Part shown: positions 33,036 to 43,606 of the stretch, one piece after another
How the letters are laid out: every line of letters begins with the position of its first letter
Position numbering within the stretch: position 1 is the first letter of the stretch
Assembly: GCA_030544215.1 (NCBI GenBank)
Contig: JARZZO010000002.1
Location: forward strand, 76,825,150-76,889,149
DNA: 64,000 nucleotides
Reading direction: 5' to 3'
Source of the DNA: Zantedeschia hybrid cultivar
Lineage: Eukaryota; Streptophyta; Magnoliopsida; Alismatales; Araceae
Made by a program: the position numbers and the translations under genes
Notes under the pieces: model-generated
Told to the model about the DNA's origin: nothing
The model's database searches: none
The model's input: only the letters and a program-made list of their open reading frames with translations

Positions 33036-35184
33036 TGGACTTTTAGCCAAGGAAACTCGTTGCATGCGAAAATCTGGGTTCCTAGTTGCAAATTGACTCA
33101 CTTTACTTGTTAGCCAAGACTCCATCTGTTGGAGTCTGACTCCGTAACCAAAGGAACTTGATTTGGGTAGTATTGTGAAGGGAAAGAACCATAAATAAGG
33201 TCTTGAAGTCGTAGATAAGTTCTCTTGCACGCGGCCTCAATTCTAGGATAAGTAATGTTGTTTTTTTTAAAAGAAAAAGAGTTCCTTCGTGATTAATTCT
33301 CTTAAAACTTTGTTCTAATGGGTAAACTGTCTTTTTGAAAGTATAGAGGATGTGAGAAGGTACTTAAGCAAGGGAGAAATCGTGGGCAGCTGTAAGGGAA
33401 GCTAGAGTTTGAGATCAATTCTTCGCATTCTAAACGTAGTATATGATAACTCATTGAATGTTTAATTTGTATTAAAATAAAATTCTATATTTTGATATTT
33501 TTAAAGATCATGAACTATGTAATCATGTTATTTAGATGTTTAAAATTCTTTTTTTTTGAGAAAAATATAAACAACCCTGAGGAAATAAAAAAAAAAAATC
33601 AAGAAATTGTGTGTCTAATGGCTGAACAACCAGCACAGTGGTCATCCATACTAGATGGCCAAGGCGATGGCCGTCTGACTATCAGATGGCCAAAGTGGTG
33701 GTTGTCTGATGTCTACTAGATGGCTAGCCACCTATCCGTCTGATGAACCTGGCCGTCTGACCATCAGAAGGCCAGTAGTGTAGTTGTTTGATGCCTGGCT
33801 ATTTTGGGATCTTCGGCGAATTTTCGAAAGTCGGTTCTCTTTTGTTCGGCTGCCGTTTCATCTGAAATTTTGGCAGAGATTACTTTAACATGTATACTAT
33901 GTCCAAAAAAAATTATTTTTTTGAGATCAATCAGTATATACTCAATGAATTTCTTGCTAATGTATATAATATGTCTTGACAGCATGTTCGGTTTGATTTG
34001 TGGGTGTTATAACTCTTTCAATTCAAATCCAAATAATATCAGATTTTGTGGAGACCTTTGTCATATTCTTCTTGACCTCTATATAAGGTTAAAAATTTTA
34101 TGACTTTATTTGCTATTTATTTTGTGTTCTGTTTTAAGTCGTTGAAATTCTATCAAAGTCGAATTTTTGGACTCGAAAAGGGAGTTCGAAATTATATCAA
34201 ATCGATCCAGAAATTGATGAAACTTTGTCCACATATTTTATTTGATATATTTGACCTGTGCATCAAGTTTGATAATTTTATGAATATGCTTGCTACTTTC
34301 GACTTTATTCATTGATTTTTCAGTTAGGAAAATTAGTTTTAATGACCAAAAAATATATTTGTTATTCTGAAAATTCTATGAAAATTTTCTTGACTATCTT
34401 TTCTGTCCAATAAACTTTTGAGATCAATTTTGATCTGATTTTCTCTCTATATGACCACGTTGGTTCTTTAAGTGTCTAGTTTGTATGTAGAAACATATAT
34501 TTCGACTTATACTTGTATGTATCACTTTGCTAATTAAATTTTCAGATCCATATTCATCTTATGCTCACTGTTATATCATTGTGCAATATTTGCATGATCA
34601 TATTTAGACATTGCCATCTTAAGGAGATGTAGGACCCGATTCTAGTATAAACATTTATACTCGATAGAATATTTGAATCCAAAGGCAACGGATGGAATCC
34701 TAATTTTCGACTTGATAAATCAAGAGACGATGATACATAACGCTCTGACGGTTTGGAGTTAGGTGAGACTTAAATTCTCTGATTATGTGCAGTAACGATG
34801 ACTTTTGCATCATTGCCTAGATACTTTGGTATACGTGTAAGATTCCTTATGATGTGATTTGAGTGTACGTTCGTCAACAATTTGATATGATACGTTTGAT
34901 ATGATTTAATTGACATAAAATTTGAAAATCATGCTTTATTATGTCTTGTTAAACTCAAACTTATTCTTTAAATTTTCATATGCATATTGTTTAACTAATT
35001 TGGTTAAATTTGTTTTATGATTAAGATTTATATTAACTCATATGTTATAATTTGATTAGATTTGTTAGACTACTATGCTATGCCATTCGTAATGTGATAT
35101 GTGATAAACTCAGTTTGATATGAGAAATGTCCAGTTCGATATGCGATATGTTCGTTACATAACTAATATATTTGACAGGTCATA
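33036..35184 (+). repeat. 3' LTR of element D, 5'-truncated
   Basis: Picks up the LTR at its internal TTTTAGC block (about 33042; left counterpart 29024) and then follows it for about 1.9 kb, including the inverted GGCCGTCTGA motifs at 33655-33775. The last 250 bp (34940-35180) have no clear left counterpart because the left copy is cut at 30904. Confidence 0.65.
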
Positions 35185-36015
35185 TATAAATTTCATGTTG
35201 ATGACATCCTACTTATTAAGAATAACGTAGGAATGTTATTATCCTTGAAAGCATGATCATCCAAAAATTTTCCATAATGGATTTAGGTGAAACATCTTGC
35301 ATATTAAGAATACGGATCTATAGAGATAGATGAAAGAGGATGCTGGACTCAATCTATACACATTGACTCAAATATCAAGATGTTTGACATATACAATTTT
35401 AAAAGAAGTCTCATGTCGATGAGACATAGAACTAACTTCTCTAAGGAAATGCTTCTTAAAACTCTTGTAGAGAGATCATACATAAGTCAGATGCATCATG
35501 CTTTTGCACTAGGATGCATCATGTACACCATTGTATGTACTAGGCCCGATATAATGTTATGTGTTATGAGTATATATCAGACAGAACAAGGAGGACGCCG
35601 TTGATAGGCGGTGAAGTACATCCTTAAGTACCTGAGAAGAACTAAAGATGTGTTCCAAGTATATGGAGGAAATGATTTGAAGTTACGACGTTGCATTGAC
35701 TCAATCTTCAAATCTGACTTGATTGAAGTTAAATCAATGTTACGTTTTGTCTTCACCCTCTATAGAGATGCAATGGAATGGAAGAGTTCTAAGTAAGAAA
35801 TCATTGTAATCTTGACAATAGAGATAAACGCATATTGTTGCTGATACAGTGTGGAAGAAGAGGTTCATCACCGAACTAAGAGTAGTTCCGAATACCTCTG
35901 ATCATGTCCCGCTGTTGTGCAACAACAATCAATACATCTCACAATGCGACATTGGCATAACTTCAATTCACCTGCAATCCATACAAAGAAGGTTTCAGTT
36001 TGATGCTTATCAGTT
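35185..36015 (+). pseudogene. Old copia RT-RNase H end fragment
   Basis: The third piece of the old copia. FHVDDILLIKNNVG at about 35200 matches the catalytic YVDDILLIGNDV of the younger copy. Then come LGxxxYVLRIRIYRDR-like sequence, TRPDIMLCVMS, YILKYLRRTKDVFQVYGGNDLKL and an RNase H tail with LLCNNNQYISQ. Frameshifts break it into frames at 35380, 35611 and 35849. The homology ends inside the last RNase H block near 36015, so the element is truncated on this side. Confidence 0.88.
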
Positions 36016-36945
36016 ATTCAGCAAGCAGAGTTCAAAGATGATACAGGGTTTAGAAGAGATGGAGAGAGGCCGTTCATCCAGAATGGTATTTGGACACAAG
36101 TTAATCGTCAACTCAATTGGCCTAGACTCATAGGCACTCGAATTACAATTCTTCGGTGAGAAAGTCTTTTATGGGGGGAGGGGTGCGCATATAGAAGTTC
36201 AGTTTTTCATTCAAAGTGAATTACAATGTGTAAGTTCTTGTTCAATCACACTGTTTTATACAGCTATAGGCACTCTTTTTGATCAGCCCCTACATTGGTC
36301 AAATATCATACAAAAAATGATGATGATAAAGAAATGACATTCAATAGCAGGTGCTACATCTCATTTGGTGTAATTAACAGAACAAACTGGACGAGTCACT
36401 AGACTATTTTACTGTGACATTATGTTTGGAATGGAAATATAGCAAACATTTTTTCGTGTAAAACATTCTGTTACTGCCTCTATTTTAAGAGGACTTTTTT
36501 TTTGCAAGCATTCCACATTTCATGCTTAACCTCCAGACATTTTTTCCCTCCCAGTTGGTTGCTTTCTTCAGAAGGGGCATTGGATACAATCTAAAACTTC
36601 CACTTTTCCTCTACATCTTGATGCCATTTACTGCCAAAAGCTTTGAACGAGCATTAATCATTACATGTTCATTAGTTTCTCCTCTGTCCAATGTTGCTAA
36701 TATTTCTCTCAAACTGTTCTGAGCATGACCTTCCAACTAAACTGAGTTTGGTAGAAAATTTCTTAAACTGTATAGAATGACAAAAGAGAAACTGTGAAAG
36801 AAGGATACCAGGCATCATCTGTTCTCAATATAAGTGGAACATTATGCTCTTCAAAGGTGAATTTTACAACCCAAAAAAGGTTACACTGGTTGATCCCCCA
36901 GCAGCAACCTTAGGACAACAGTTTCCTACACAATGCTGCTCTGTT
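36016..36945. other. Region downstream of the PPR gene
   Basis: About 900 bp between the truncated copia and the stop codon of the minus-strand PPR gene. It should hold the 3' untranslated region of that gene. I see no canonical AATAAA on the minus strand in the first 250 bp and no recognisable coding sequence. The open frame at 36522-36722 has no known domain. Confidence 0.5.
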
Positions 36946-39042
36946 CTATGCCACAACACCAGCTGGTGATACTCTACTCTGAAGCCAAGAGACCAGATCC
37001 TCTTTGGTAGACATGAAACAACCGCGTTTATCTTCGTTCTGCTGGAAAGGTGCTGCCATTTCCTCCAGATGAGCGGCAAAAGCAGTCCCCAGTCCCTTTG
37101 AGAATTTATGGGAACCAGTAACTGTATGCACAGTGAATAGCTGGGGTAGAGCCACCTCACCCTCCAGACACTTGGAGAGAGCCTTCATCCAGTCTTCAAA
37201 TGCTATGTAAGCAGCACCTATGGAGAGAGTTCTCAGGTTCAGTGACCACTCACCAGAAGCCTTGCTATGTAACCCAGGATACAGGCCATAGCGGTATCCC
37301 AGGGAAAACAACTCATGAGCCCTCCCGGCAGGGAAATTTTGATTTCTGCAAACATCTATCAAGCAGTTGCAGAAGGGCCTCCTTGCATCAACCTCAGTTT
37401 CATTCAGGATCTCTCTGAACTGAGCTTTGATCACATCAAAACCCATGGCCTTGTCTCCGAGCATCTTAACAAGCCCCGCCAGCTTAGCATTGCCCTTCTC
37501 CAAGCACTCAAGAACCATGCCCACCTCGCCTTCTTTGCATAAGGCAATGACAGAGAGAAAGCATGCGCAGAGCCGGTCAATGGGCACCACGCCATTCTCC
37601 ATTGTGACACCAAACACCTTCACGGCATCTTCGATCCTCCTAGCCTTCCCCAAACACTGGATCAAACAGGTGCAGCTCATCACATTGGGCTGCACCCCAT
37701 TGCTGAGCATTTCATCAAACAGCTCCTTGGCCTTGTCCAGCTTGCCCCCACTAGCATATATGTTGATCATCGCCGTGTAGCTGATGATTGTCGGCTGGCA
37801 TCGCTCATAAGCCTTAATGTAGGCGAAGACCTCCTCGGCCTCTGCCTCCAACCCAACGTCTGCGAACGTGCTGAGCAGCGTGTTGTACAGGAAGAAATTC
37901 ATCGGCCACCGGTTGGCCTTCGTCCGCTCCCAGAGCTCCAACGCGTCCCTGCCCCACCCCGCCTTCCCGTAGATCTTGGTGAGCGCTGTCAGTGTCTTCT
38001 CGTCGGGGATCAGCCCCGCGGAGAGCATTTCGTCGAACAGGCTCTGGGCGAGTTGGGGCTTTCTCGCCCTGCCCATGGCCTCCAGCAGGGTGTTGTACAC
38101 CGCCAGGTTGGGCTCCACGCCGGTGGCCTTCATCACCTCCAGCACATACGTAATGCCGTCGAACACGTCCCCCACATTTCCCAGATTCGCGTACACGTCG
38201 AGTACCGCCGAGTAGGTGATCTCGTCGGGGATCAACCCAGTGCGGTACATGCGCTCGAACCAGTCGATGGCGCGGTCGAAGCGGCCGCGGCGCTTGGCGC
38301 AGGTGATGACGGTAGAGTAGGTGATGTTGTCGAGCTCGACGCTGCGGTCGACCATCTCCAGCGCGAGCTCCTCCACCCGCTCGTACTGCCGCCCCACCCG
38401 GAGGGACTTCATGGCCGTGTTGTAGAAGATGGTCTCCAAGGCGAAGCCTTGCTGGACTTTGAGCCAGCCGAAGAACCGAAGCGCCTTTTGCCAGGGGCGG
38501 AGGCCGCGGAGGATGACGATGGCGTCGTCCCGGGGGGGCGGGGCGTCGGGGAAGACCTCTCGGACGGCGGCGGAGAAGGCGTCGAGGTCGTCGCCGCAGT
38601 CATCGAGGGCGCGGGAGAGGAGCCAAGCCTTCCTGTGCACGGCGCTGGAGGCGGCGGCCGCAGGGGCGCGTGGGTGGCGGTGGAGGGAGAGGACGCGAGG
38701 CCTGGGCCGGGAGGGGTTCACCCACGTGGACTTGGGCTTGCGGGAGAGCCGGAGGGGGGGATGGACGGCGCCGGGCTCCGCCTCGCCGTCGTGGCTGGCC
38801 TCGGCCTCCTCCGGGGGGTAACGCTTGTCACGAAGGAGGTTGAGGGAGATGGACTTGAGCTGGTCGGAGAGGGAGGGGGTGGAGGAGGCTGGGGAAGGGT
38901 TGGGAGTTGTGGTGGTGGAGTGGCAGAGGAAGGTGGGGCGATGGAGGAAGAGCAAGGGGTTGGCCTTGGTGGGGAAGGAAGGTGGTGGCTTCGGAGGGTG
39001 AAGAAGTGATGGGGGCGGCGGGGAAGTTGCAGCGGCGGCCAT
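36946..39042 (-). CDS. SOT1: PPR-SMR protein, SOT1/PPR53-like, predicted chloroplast
   Basis: 698 residues, one exon. The N-terminus (1-60) is rich in Ser, Thr and Pro with few acidic residues, as in a chloroplast transit peptide. P-type PPR repeats run from about 207 to 500 (register residues Tyr207, Tyr242, Tyr277, Tyr316, Leu351, Tyr386, Tyr422, Cys457), and the C-terminal SMR domain covers about 598-690. The sequence around VDARRPFCNCLIDVC and the SMR region resembles Arabidopsis SOT1 (At5g46580) and maize PPR53. These act in chloroplast 23S-4.5S rRNA maturation, and maize PPR53 also acts on ndhA RNA. Two oddities: the Tyr277-Tyr316 interval is 39 residues, as if two repeats were fused, and the SMR signatures read LNLR (601-604) and TVTG (640-643). 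The strong GC gradient suggests a monocot gene. A diverged paralogue is the main alternative to a true orthologue. Confidence 0.9.
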   Translation of the reverse strand: MAAAATSPPPPSLLHPPKPPPSFPTKANPLLFLHRPTFLCHSTTTTPNPSPASSTPSLSDQLKSISLNLLRDKRYPPEEAEASHDGEAEPGAVHPPLRLSRKPKSTWVNPSRPRPRVLSLHRHPRAPAAAASSAVHRKAWLLSRALDDCGDDLDAFSAAVREVFPDAPPPRDDAIVILRGLRPWQKALRFFGWLKVQQGFALETIFYNTAMKSLRVGRQYERVEELALEMVDRSVELDNITYSTVITCAKRRGRFDRAIDWFERMYRTGLIPDEITYSAVLDVYANLGNVGDVFDGITYVLEVMKATGVEPNLAVYNTLLEAMGRARKPQLAQSLFDEMLSAGLIPDEKTLTALTKIYGKAGWGRDALELWERTKANRWPMNFFLYNTLLSTFADVGLEAEAEEVFAYIKAYERCQPTIISYTAMINIYASGGKLDKAKELFDEMLSNGVQPNVMSCTCLIQCLGKARRIEDAVKVFGVTMENGVVPIDRLCACFLSVIALCKEGEVGMVLECLEKGNAKLAGLVKMLGDKAMGFDVIKAQFREILNETEVDARRPFCNCLIDVCRNQNFPAGRAHELFSLGYRYGLYPGLHSKASGEWSLNLRTLSIGAAYIAFEDWMKALSKCLEGEVALPQLFTVHTVTGSHKFSKGLGTAFAAHLEEMAAPFQQNEDKRGCFMSTKEDLVSWLQSRVSPAGVVA

Positions 39043-39610
39043 GGCGGGATGGTGGTGGCGGGGAAGGGAACGGTGGCGTTGGGGAGGGGGGGGCGGTGAG
39101 GGGTGGGGGTGTCTATCTTATCCGTGGGGATGGGGGTTTTGTGGTGTTCGATTCGAGTATTGTGGCATCTTCGGATTGGGGGTCACGTGAGCAGCTCGTT
39201 GGAGCATGCTTATACAACGTGCCAACAACTGACTGCCACGAGGGACGAAATGCCAGCTCGATCCCAGGCGGCGCTTCGCGAGTGGATGCGGATGAGGCCA
39301 GTGTTTGCATTCTGCGTAGAGTTCGTGTGTTTCGATGTGGGAAGCTATTTTAATTATAAGTGACTTTGAAACGCATGAATTCTAGAACAATATGAGGAGG
39401 TTTTGCATAAATAATTTAATAAAAATTTTATTGCTGTAAAAGTTAAAAAGTATCTGTTAAAATATGTATGAATACCGTGTTTATGGAGAACAGTGTCACA
39501 GTTATCCTTTTAGGGGCATATATGCAAAATATGTTACTAGAAGAAGATTGTGCAATTGAAAGAGGATACGGTAGATCAAAAAAAAGAAGAAAGAGGATAC
39601 TCACCATAGG
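39043..39610 (-). promoter_or_regulatory. Upstream region of the PPR gene with TATA-like box
   Basis: On the minus strand CTTATAATTAAAATAG (39345-39360) is the best TATA-like element, about 300 bp before the ATG. That would leave a 5' untranslated region of roughly 270 bp, which is GC-rich near the start codon. The ATG at 39040-39042 begins the only frame giving the transit peptide. The box is a sequence guess without support from other evidence. Confidence 0.4.
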
Positions 39611-40298
39611 TAGGCTATCAACGGGTCAGAGACAACGAAAATGGTACCTTCTGCTTTCATTGTCATTAAAGTTAATTGGAGACAAAAACGGAGACGGAAG
39701 TAAGTGTTTCCGTTTCCACATCTATTTCCGTTTTTAAATCGAAAATTAAAAACAAAAACGAAGTAAACGAAAGTTTTCGCTATCATCATCGCTATATTAA
39801 GAAACTATTTAAAATCACTATTAGTATTATAAATTTTTTTTCTAATAATTACAAATTTGAAATCTATAAATTTTTAATATATGTAAAAATTAATAGTTTA
39901 TGAACTTTATATTTTGAAATCTACTTTATCTATCCATCTAAATTTACATATGAATATATACCAAAACATGTGCTATAAAATCATATTAAAAGTTTAAAAA
40001 AATTTCAACTTCTTACCATGGTCTTACTTTGATCAAATTGTCAAGAGATATTCTTACTGTTATATATATATACATGTGTGCGTCCGTGTGTGGATAGAAA
40101 TGTAAGGCACATGACCGTTTGGAAACGGAAATAGGTCAGCGGATGCGGAAATGAGTGTTTTCGTTTCCAATTCTTATAATTATCAGAGATCCACTTCTGT
40201 TTCGTTAACGGGTGGCCTTTAACGGAGTTCCGTATCTATTAATAAAAACAGAAATAGAGGCGGATATTCGGAAAACTCAGGTATTCATTGAAACCCTA
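39611..40298. mobile_element. Candidate non-autonomous hAT-type element, 688 bp
   Basis: The left end TAGGCTATCAACGGGTCAG pairs with the reverse complement of the right end TAGGGTTTCAATGAATACC in a short, imperfect inverted repeat (TAGG..T.TCAA). Near both ends are repeated motifs of the AAACGG/CCGTTT type (left 39685-39736, right 40110-40210), like the subterminal transposase sites of Ac-type hAT elements. The flanking 8 bp (ACCATAGG and ATTAGAGG) agree at only 5 positions, so the duplication is unproven. There is no transposase coding sequence. Confidence 0.5.
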
Positions 40299-40597
40299 AT
40301 TAGAGGCTTCTCTTTAATAACTTAAATATATTATATAAAAATAAAATTAATTATGCAAAATCTGCAAACAACATAATGTCGAATGTTCGATACTTCCAAA
40401 AAAATATTTTTTTTTTCTAAAAATATGTCATTCTCTTGTTTTCTTGTATTTTTTTTTTTTCTCAAAATGGTTTCCACTCTTCCTTTTGTTTGTAAAATAT
40501 TCCCACACAATTTAATAGTCAAAGTATTGGTAGAAAAGAGTCAATTTATATAAGCTTGAGGTGAGCCCCTGGTTGAAGCATGCTTGGGGGCAGAATT
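40299..40597. other. AT-rich DNA before the right-hand copia LTR
   Basis: AT-rich with T-runs near 40402 and 40448 and no gene. The last 55 bp (40543-40597) match the first 55 bp of the window. A GAATT precedes the LTR start at 40598, but the matching copy would lie outside the window. Confidence 0.5.
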
Positions 40598-41465
40598 TGT
40601 TGGATTCGCTGTGTTGGATCCGAGAAAACACAACGGAAATAAAAATTACGATACATGCCGTTTCACATAATTAAATCGGACAATGAAAATAGTTTTTCAC
40701 CGTGTGCGATTTCAAATCCGCGTTCGTCTGGTTCCGTCGGTGCGATACTGTAAGCCACGTAGGTGTCCCGCTTCTAACGGTATCTACGCGGTCTTCTTCT
40801 TGATAGATCGTTCTCGCTTTCACGCTCAATGCGGCATCTGCAGATCCCTTCTGGCTGCGCGCGACTCTCTACGACATGCGGAATCAAAATTCCTGTCTGA
40901 CGGGAAGCAAAGCCGACGGGAGGCGGAGCAGAGCCTCCAAGGGGCGCCCTCTAAAGGGGGGGGGCAGGAGAGAGAGGAGGGCGGCTGGCTAGGTCAGAGT
41001 TACTGGCCTCTGACCTAGCAACGGTTCTTTTATAATAAGTGACTTTGCGATTTTTTAGAAAAATCCTTACTTATCATAAAATCAGTTAATTAATCCATCG
41101 ATTGAAAATCTTTTACGTGTGACCCTCTAGGCATAAATACCAATCCAGTTAATGGCATATTAAGCTCAGTAACTCATTACTAACACACTAAAATCAGTCG
41201 AATTTAATGTCTCATAATAAATTCTGACAGACCTCCGATTACTTTGGGTGCCTAGCAACACCGCGTGAACTTAGAAGGCATTAGGGTTCCACAACCTGTT
41301 AATAGAACATTTCCATCTACAATTACTGTGCGAATATAATCTTTAATTCATGTAATGCTCTCAAATCGACTTAAGGTATGGTTCACTGTTAATCCTAGGC
41401 AGTCAATTCACTTGAATCAAATGTTGTTAAACTATATTAGATAACTCCTTATCTGATATTGTACC
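40598..41465 (-). repeat. Copia C 3' LTR, first part
   Basis: Matches the reverse complement of the younger copia LTR: TGTTGG start, CACCGTGTGCGAT, GGTTCCGTCGGTGCGA, CTAGGTCAGAG region, GTGACCCTCTAGGC, CCGCGTGAAC, and finally the inverted repeat GATAACTCCTTATCTGATATT just before the break at 41465. Divergence from the younger LTR is substantial, so it is a different subfamily or an older copy. The open frame at 40683-41018 is antisense LTR sequence. Confidence 0.85.
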
Positions 41466-43606
41466 TGTAACGACCTGCCACCCTATAATCGGGGATCTGA
41501 TTACTAAATGGATACCGAATCATTAAATTTAGAGCAAAATCAGGATTTCGATAAGTCTGAGAAATAAATGATAAACTAAACTAAACATTCACATCACATC
41601 GAATTGTAAAGGAAGTGCATAAATTAAAAATTATTACAATTTGACTTGACTTAGCAATTAATTGTAACTCCAACAGAAAATAAATAATTAAGTGTACATG
41701 CCAGAAAAGTAAATGACAACTATATCAGGGCATACCCCAGAACAGCGACTGCTGGCGCGCAACCCAAGGCAACGCTCTCCTCGCTACGTCTGCTTGGAAC
41801 CCTCACCTGAAAACCGCAGGGAGTGAGTCTCATTGAAAAAGACCCAGTAGGGATCCTTCGATCTCCACCACCCACTCACACACCCATAAATGCAATATAC
41901 AAATATAAGCAATTTAACTAACTAAAGCAGTAACACAATTTCGATATAAAACACATGTATTTATAACAGTAACATACACGATTCTAAAACTACTACGGAG
42001 TCCACAACTAGCGTCTCGGCTAAACATACAAGTCATACAGCCGAACGTAGAAAACACCGACCCGCTGAGACCAAACAGCAACCACTCGGATAGCATACTG
42101 GTTACTCCGGTCTGATATGGTTCAAGGTGGTCCTGGTTCCTCCAGCACGAGTGACACTCCGAATGTACCACTCCCACATTGGTACTAACTATACCCCGGG
42201 GTACACCAGGTGACCCTCTCTCTAGGCGTCACCCCACCACTCCCACACCGGCGCGTGTCACTCCCACACCGACACAGGGTGCCTAAGCGCTAACAACTGT
42301 CACTCTAGGTCCACGATCGCACAAAACGCAACACGGTGCAATCCGATCATGTAGAAATCATCGTTCTCAAGTATGTTCTCAAATATGTCCAAACTATCTA
42401 TCAACGTAAACACATGTTAATTGCAGGAAGTAATGAGATTCTGTCTTGAATCGCGTCGCCCAAGGCCGACGTCATTTAAGACTTCTAAACTGGTTCATGT
42501 GAAATATGACTTATGAAGAAGGCCTAAAACACGTCGTTCAAACGGGTCGCCATTTAAAAGGCGTCGCTGTCCCAAGTCGCCTAATAATGACAGAAACAGA
42601 GATAAGCCTCAGGATGATCTGAATTTAAAATGCGTCGTGCACGAAAGTCGCCGTTTAAAAGGCGTCGCTGTCTATGGACGCTACTCAATCTAGAGATAGA
42701 GTCTGTTATTTGGGCTAAATCACTTTGTGGGTGGAAGCCGCCTTTTTAAAAGGCGTCGTCCCCCGACGCCATTTAACTCTCACAGACAGGTTCTCCCTCC
42801 GCCTTCCCCCAAGTCACAAGGCGGGATTTCTCCCCCAAATCGTATAAAAAACACTACAAAGTAGAGGAGGAGGAGAAGAACCTAAATACCCATTAAAAAC
42901 CTCCAATTTCTCATTTCATGCAATTAATGTTTTCACCCCAAAAACTCCTTAAACATGCTCCAAAGTGGGAAAAGTATGGTTTTAAACGAAATACAACGCG
43001 GATCGTTACCCTACCGGTTACTCGAACTCCTCCTACCTCCAAGGCGCCAACCCGCCTCGCCACACGCCGCTGCTGATACCACCGTGGACGTCGTTACTCC
43101 ACCGAGACGTCGGCCGCCGTCCGGAGAGAAATGCGCCGCAGAGGAAGTGGTGGTGATAGTGGAGGGAGTTGGGAGGTTAATAGAGTGGAGGGAGAGGAGG
43201 AATGGGGAGAGGAAAAGAAGGAGAGGGGGAAAGGGGCGCCGGAGAGTCGGAGGGAAGAGAGGAGAGAGAGAAGAAAGGAGAGAATGAGGGAAATGAGGGA
43301 GTGTTCGCGGGGCCAAACAGAAACTGGGAAAAACGCGTCGTTCAAGTCCGCCGTCATTTAGACGACAAGTCTGGGCCATACTCTGACAAACCAGGGTCGT
43401 ATTATAAATGTTGTCTTCTATATAAGACGCCATTCAGACGATAAGACCGGGGCCGTACTCTCGCGGCCCAAAGCCAACCCACGTGGCGCCCACGTGGCAC
43501 AGCCTAAAATACGTCCACATTGCTAGACGTTGTTTGAACCGCGTCGAGTGCAGACATGTCGTCTGAAACTGACCCGATAACCGGATCCGAAACCTCAATC
43601 CTTACA
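41466..43606 (-). repeat. Solo LTR, A-family gypsy, at the edge of the nest
   Basis: Complete LTR of 2141 bp, TGTAACGACCTGCC...CAATCCTTACA on the plus strand. Flanks are GTACC (41461-41465) and GTAAC (43607-43611), a 4-of-5 match that may be a decayed target duplication. Its sequence is closer to the solo LTR at 58128 than to the element B LTRs. It carries GCGTCG hairpins (for example 42456-42480, 42530-42560) and a GA-rich stretch near 43190-43290 that gives spurious Arg/Glu-rich open frames. Confidence 0.85.

Larger units (their letters stand above)
28524..35184 (+). mobile_element. Decayed chromovirus-like Ty3-gypsy element (element D)
   Basis: Plus strand, two long related terminal regions (28524-30904 and 33036-35184) around a shortened, stop-riddled pol. 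Gag, protease and the first part of RT are absent: the 5' LTR-like sequence runs straight into RT at about 30905. The end of pol runs directly into the middle of the 3' LTR, so the LTR start is missing there. No target duplication could be identified. The candidate ends TGTGATA (28524) and TTTGACA (35177) are tentative. The sequence is related to, but distinct from, the A-family. Confidence 0.75.
12540..36015 (+). mobile_element. Old Angela-like Ty1-copia element, three pieces
   Basis: Three collinear pieces (12540-17003, 28430-28523, about 35185-36015) match, in order, the LTR, leader, gag, integrase, RT and RNase H of the younger copia at 17004-26438. They are separated by three later insertions: the younger copia, a solo gypsy LTR and a decayed gypsy element. 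About 400 bp of RT between pieces two and three is missing. The 3' LTR is not found: homology stops in RNase H near 36015. All coding pieces contain stops and frameshifts. This is the oldest layer of the left nest. Confidence 0.85.

Noticed and set aside
28524..35184. Target duplication for element D
   Set aside because: Bases next to the candidate ends (TGGAC and GGTCA) do not match, and about 400 bp of host copia are missing, so a clean insertion cannot be claimed.
38053..39009. 318-codon plus-strand open frame (Gly/Glu/Val-rich) opposite the PPR gene
   Set aside because: Antisense shadow of the GC-rich 5' half of the PPR coding sequence; no domain and biased composition.
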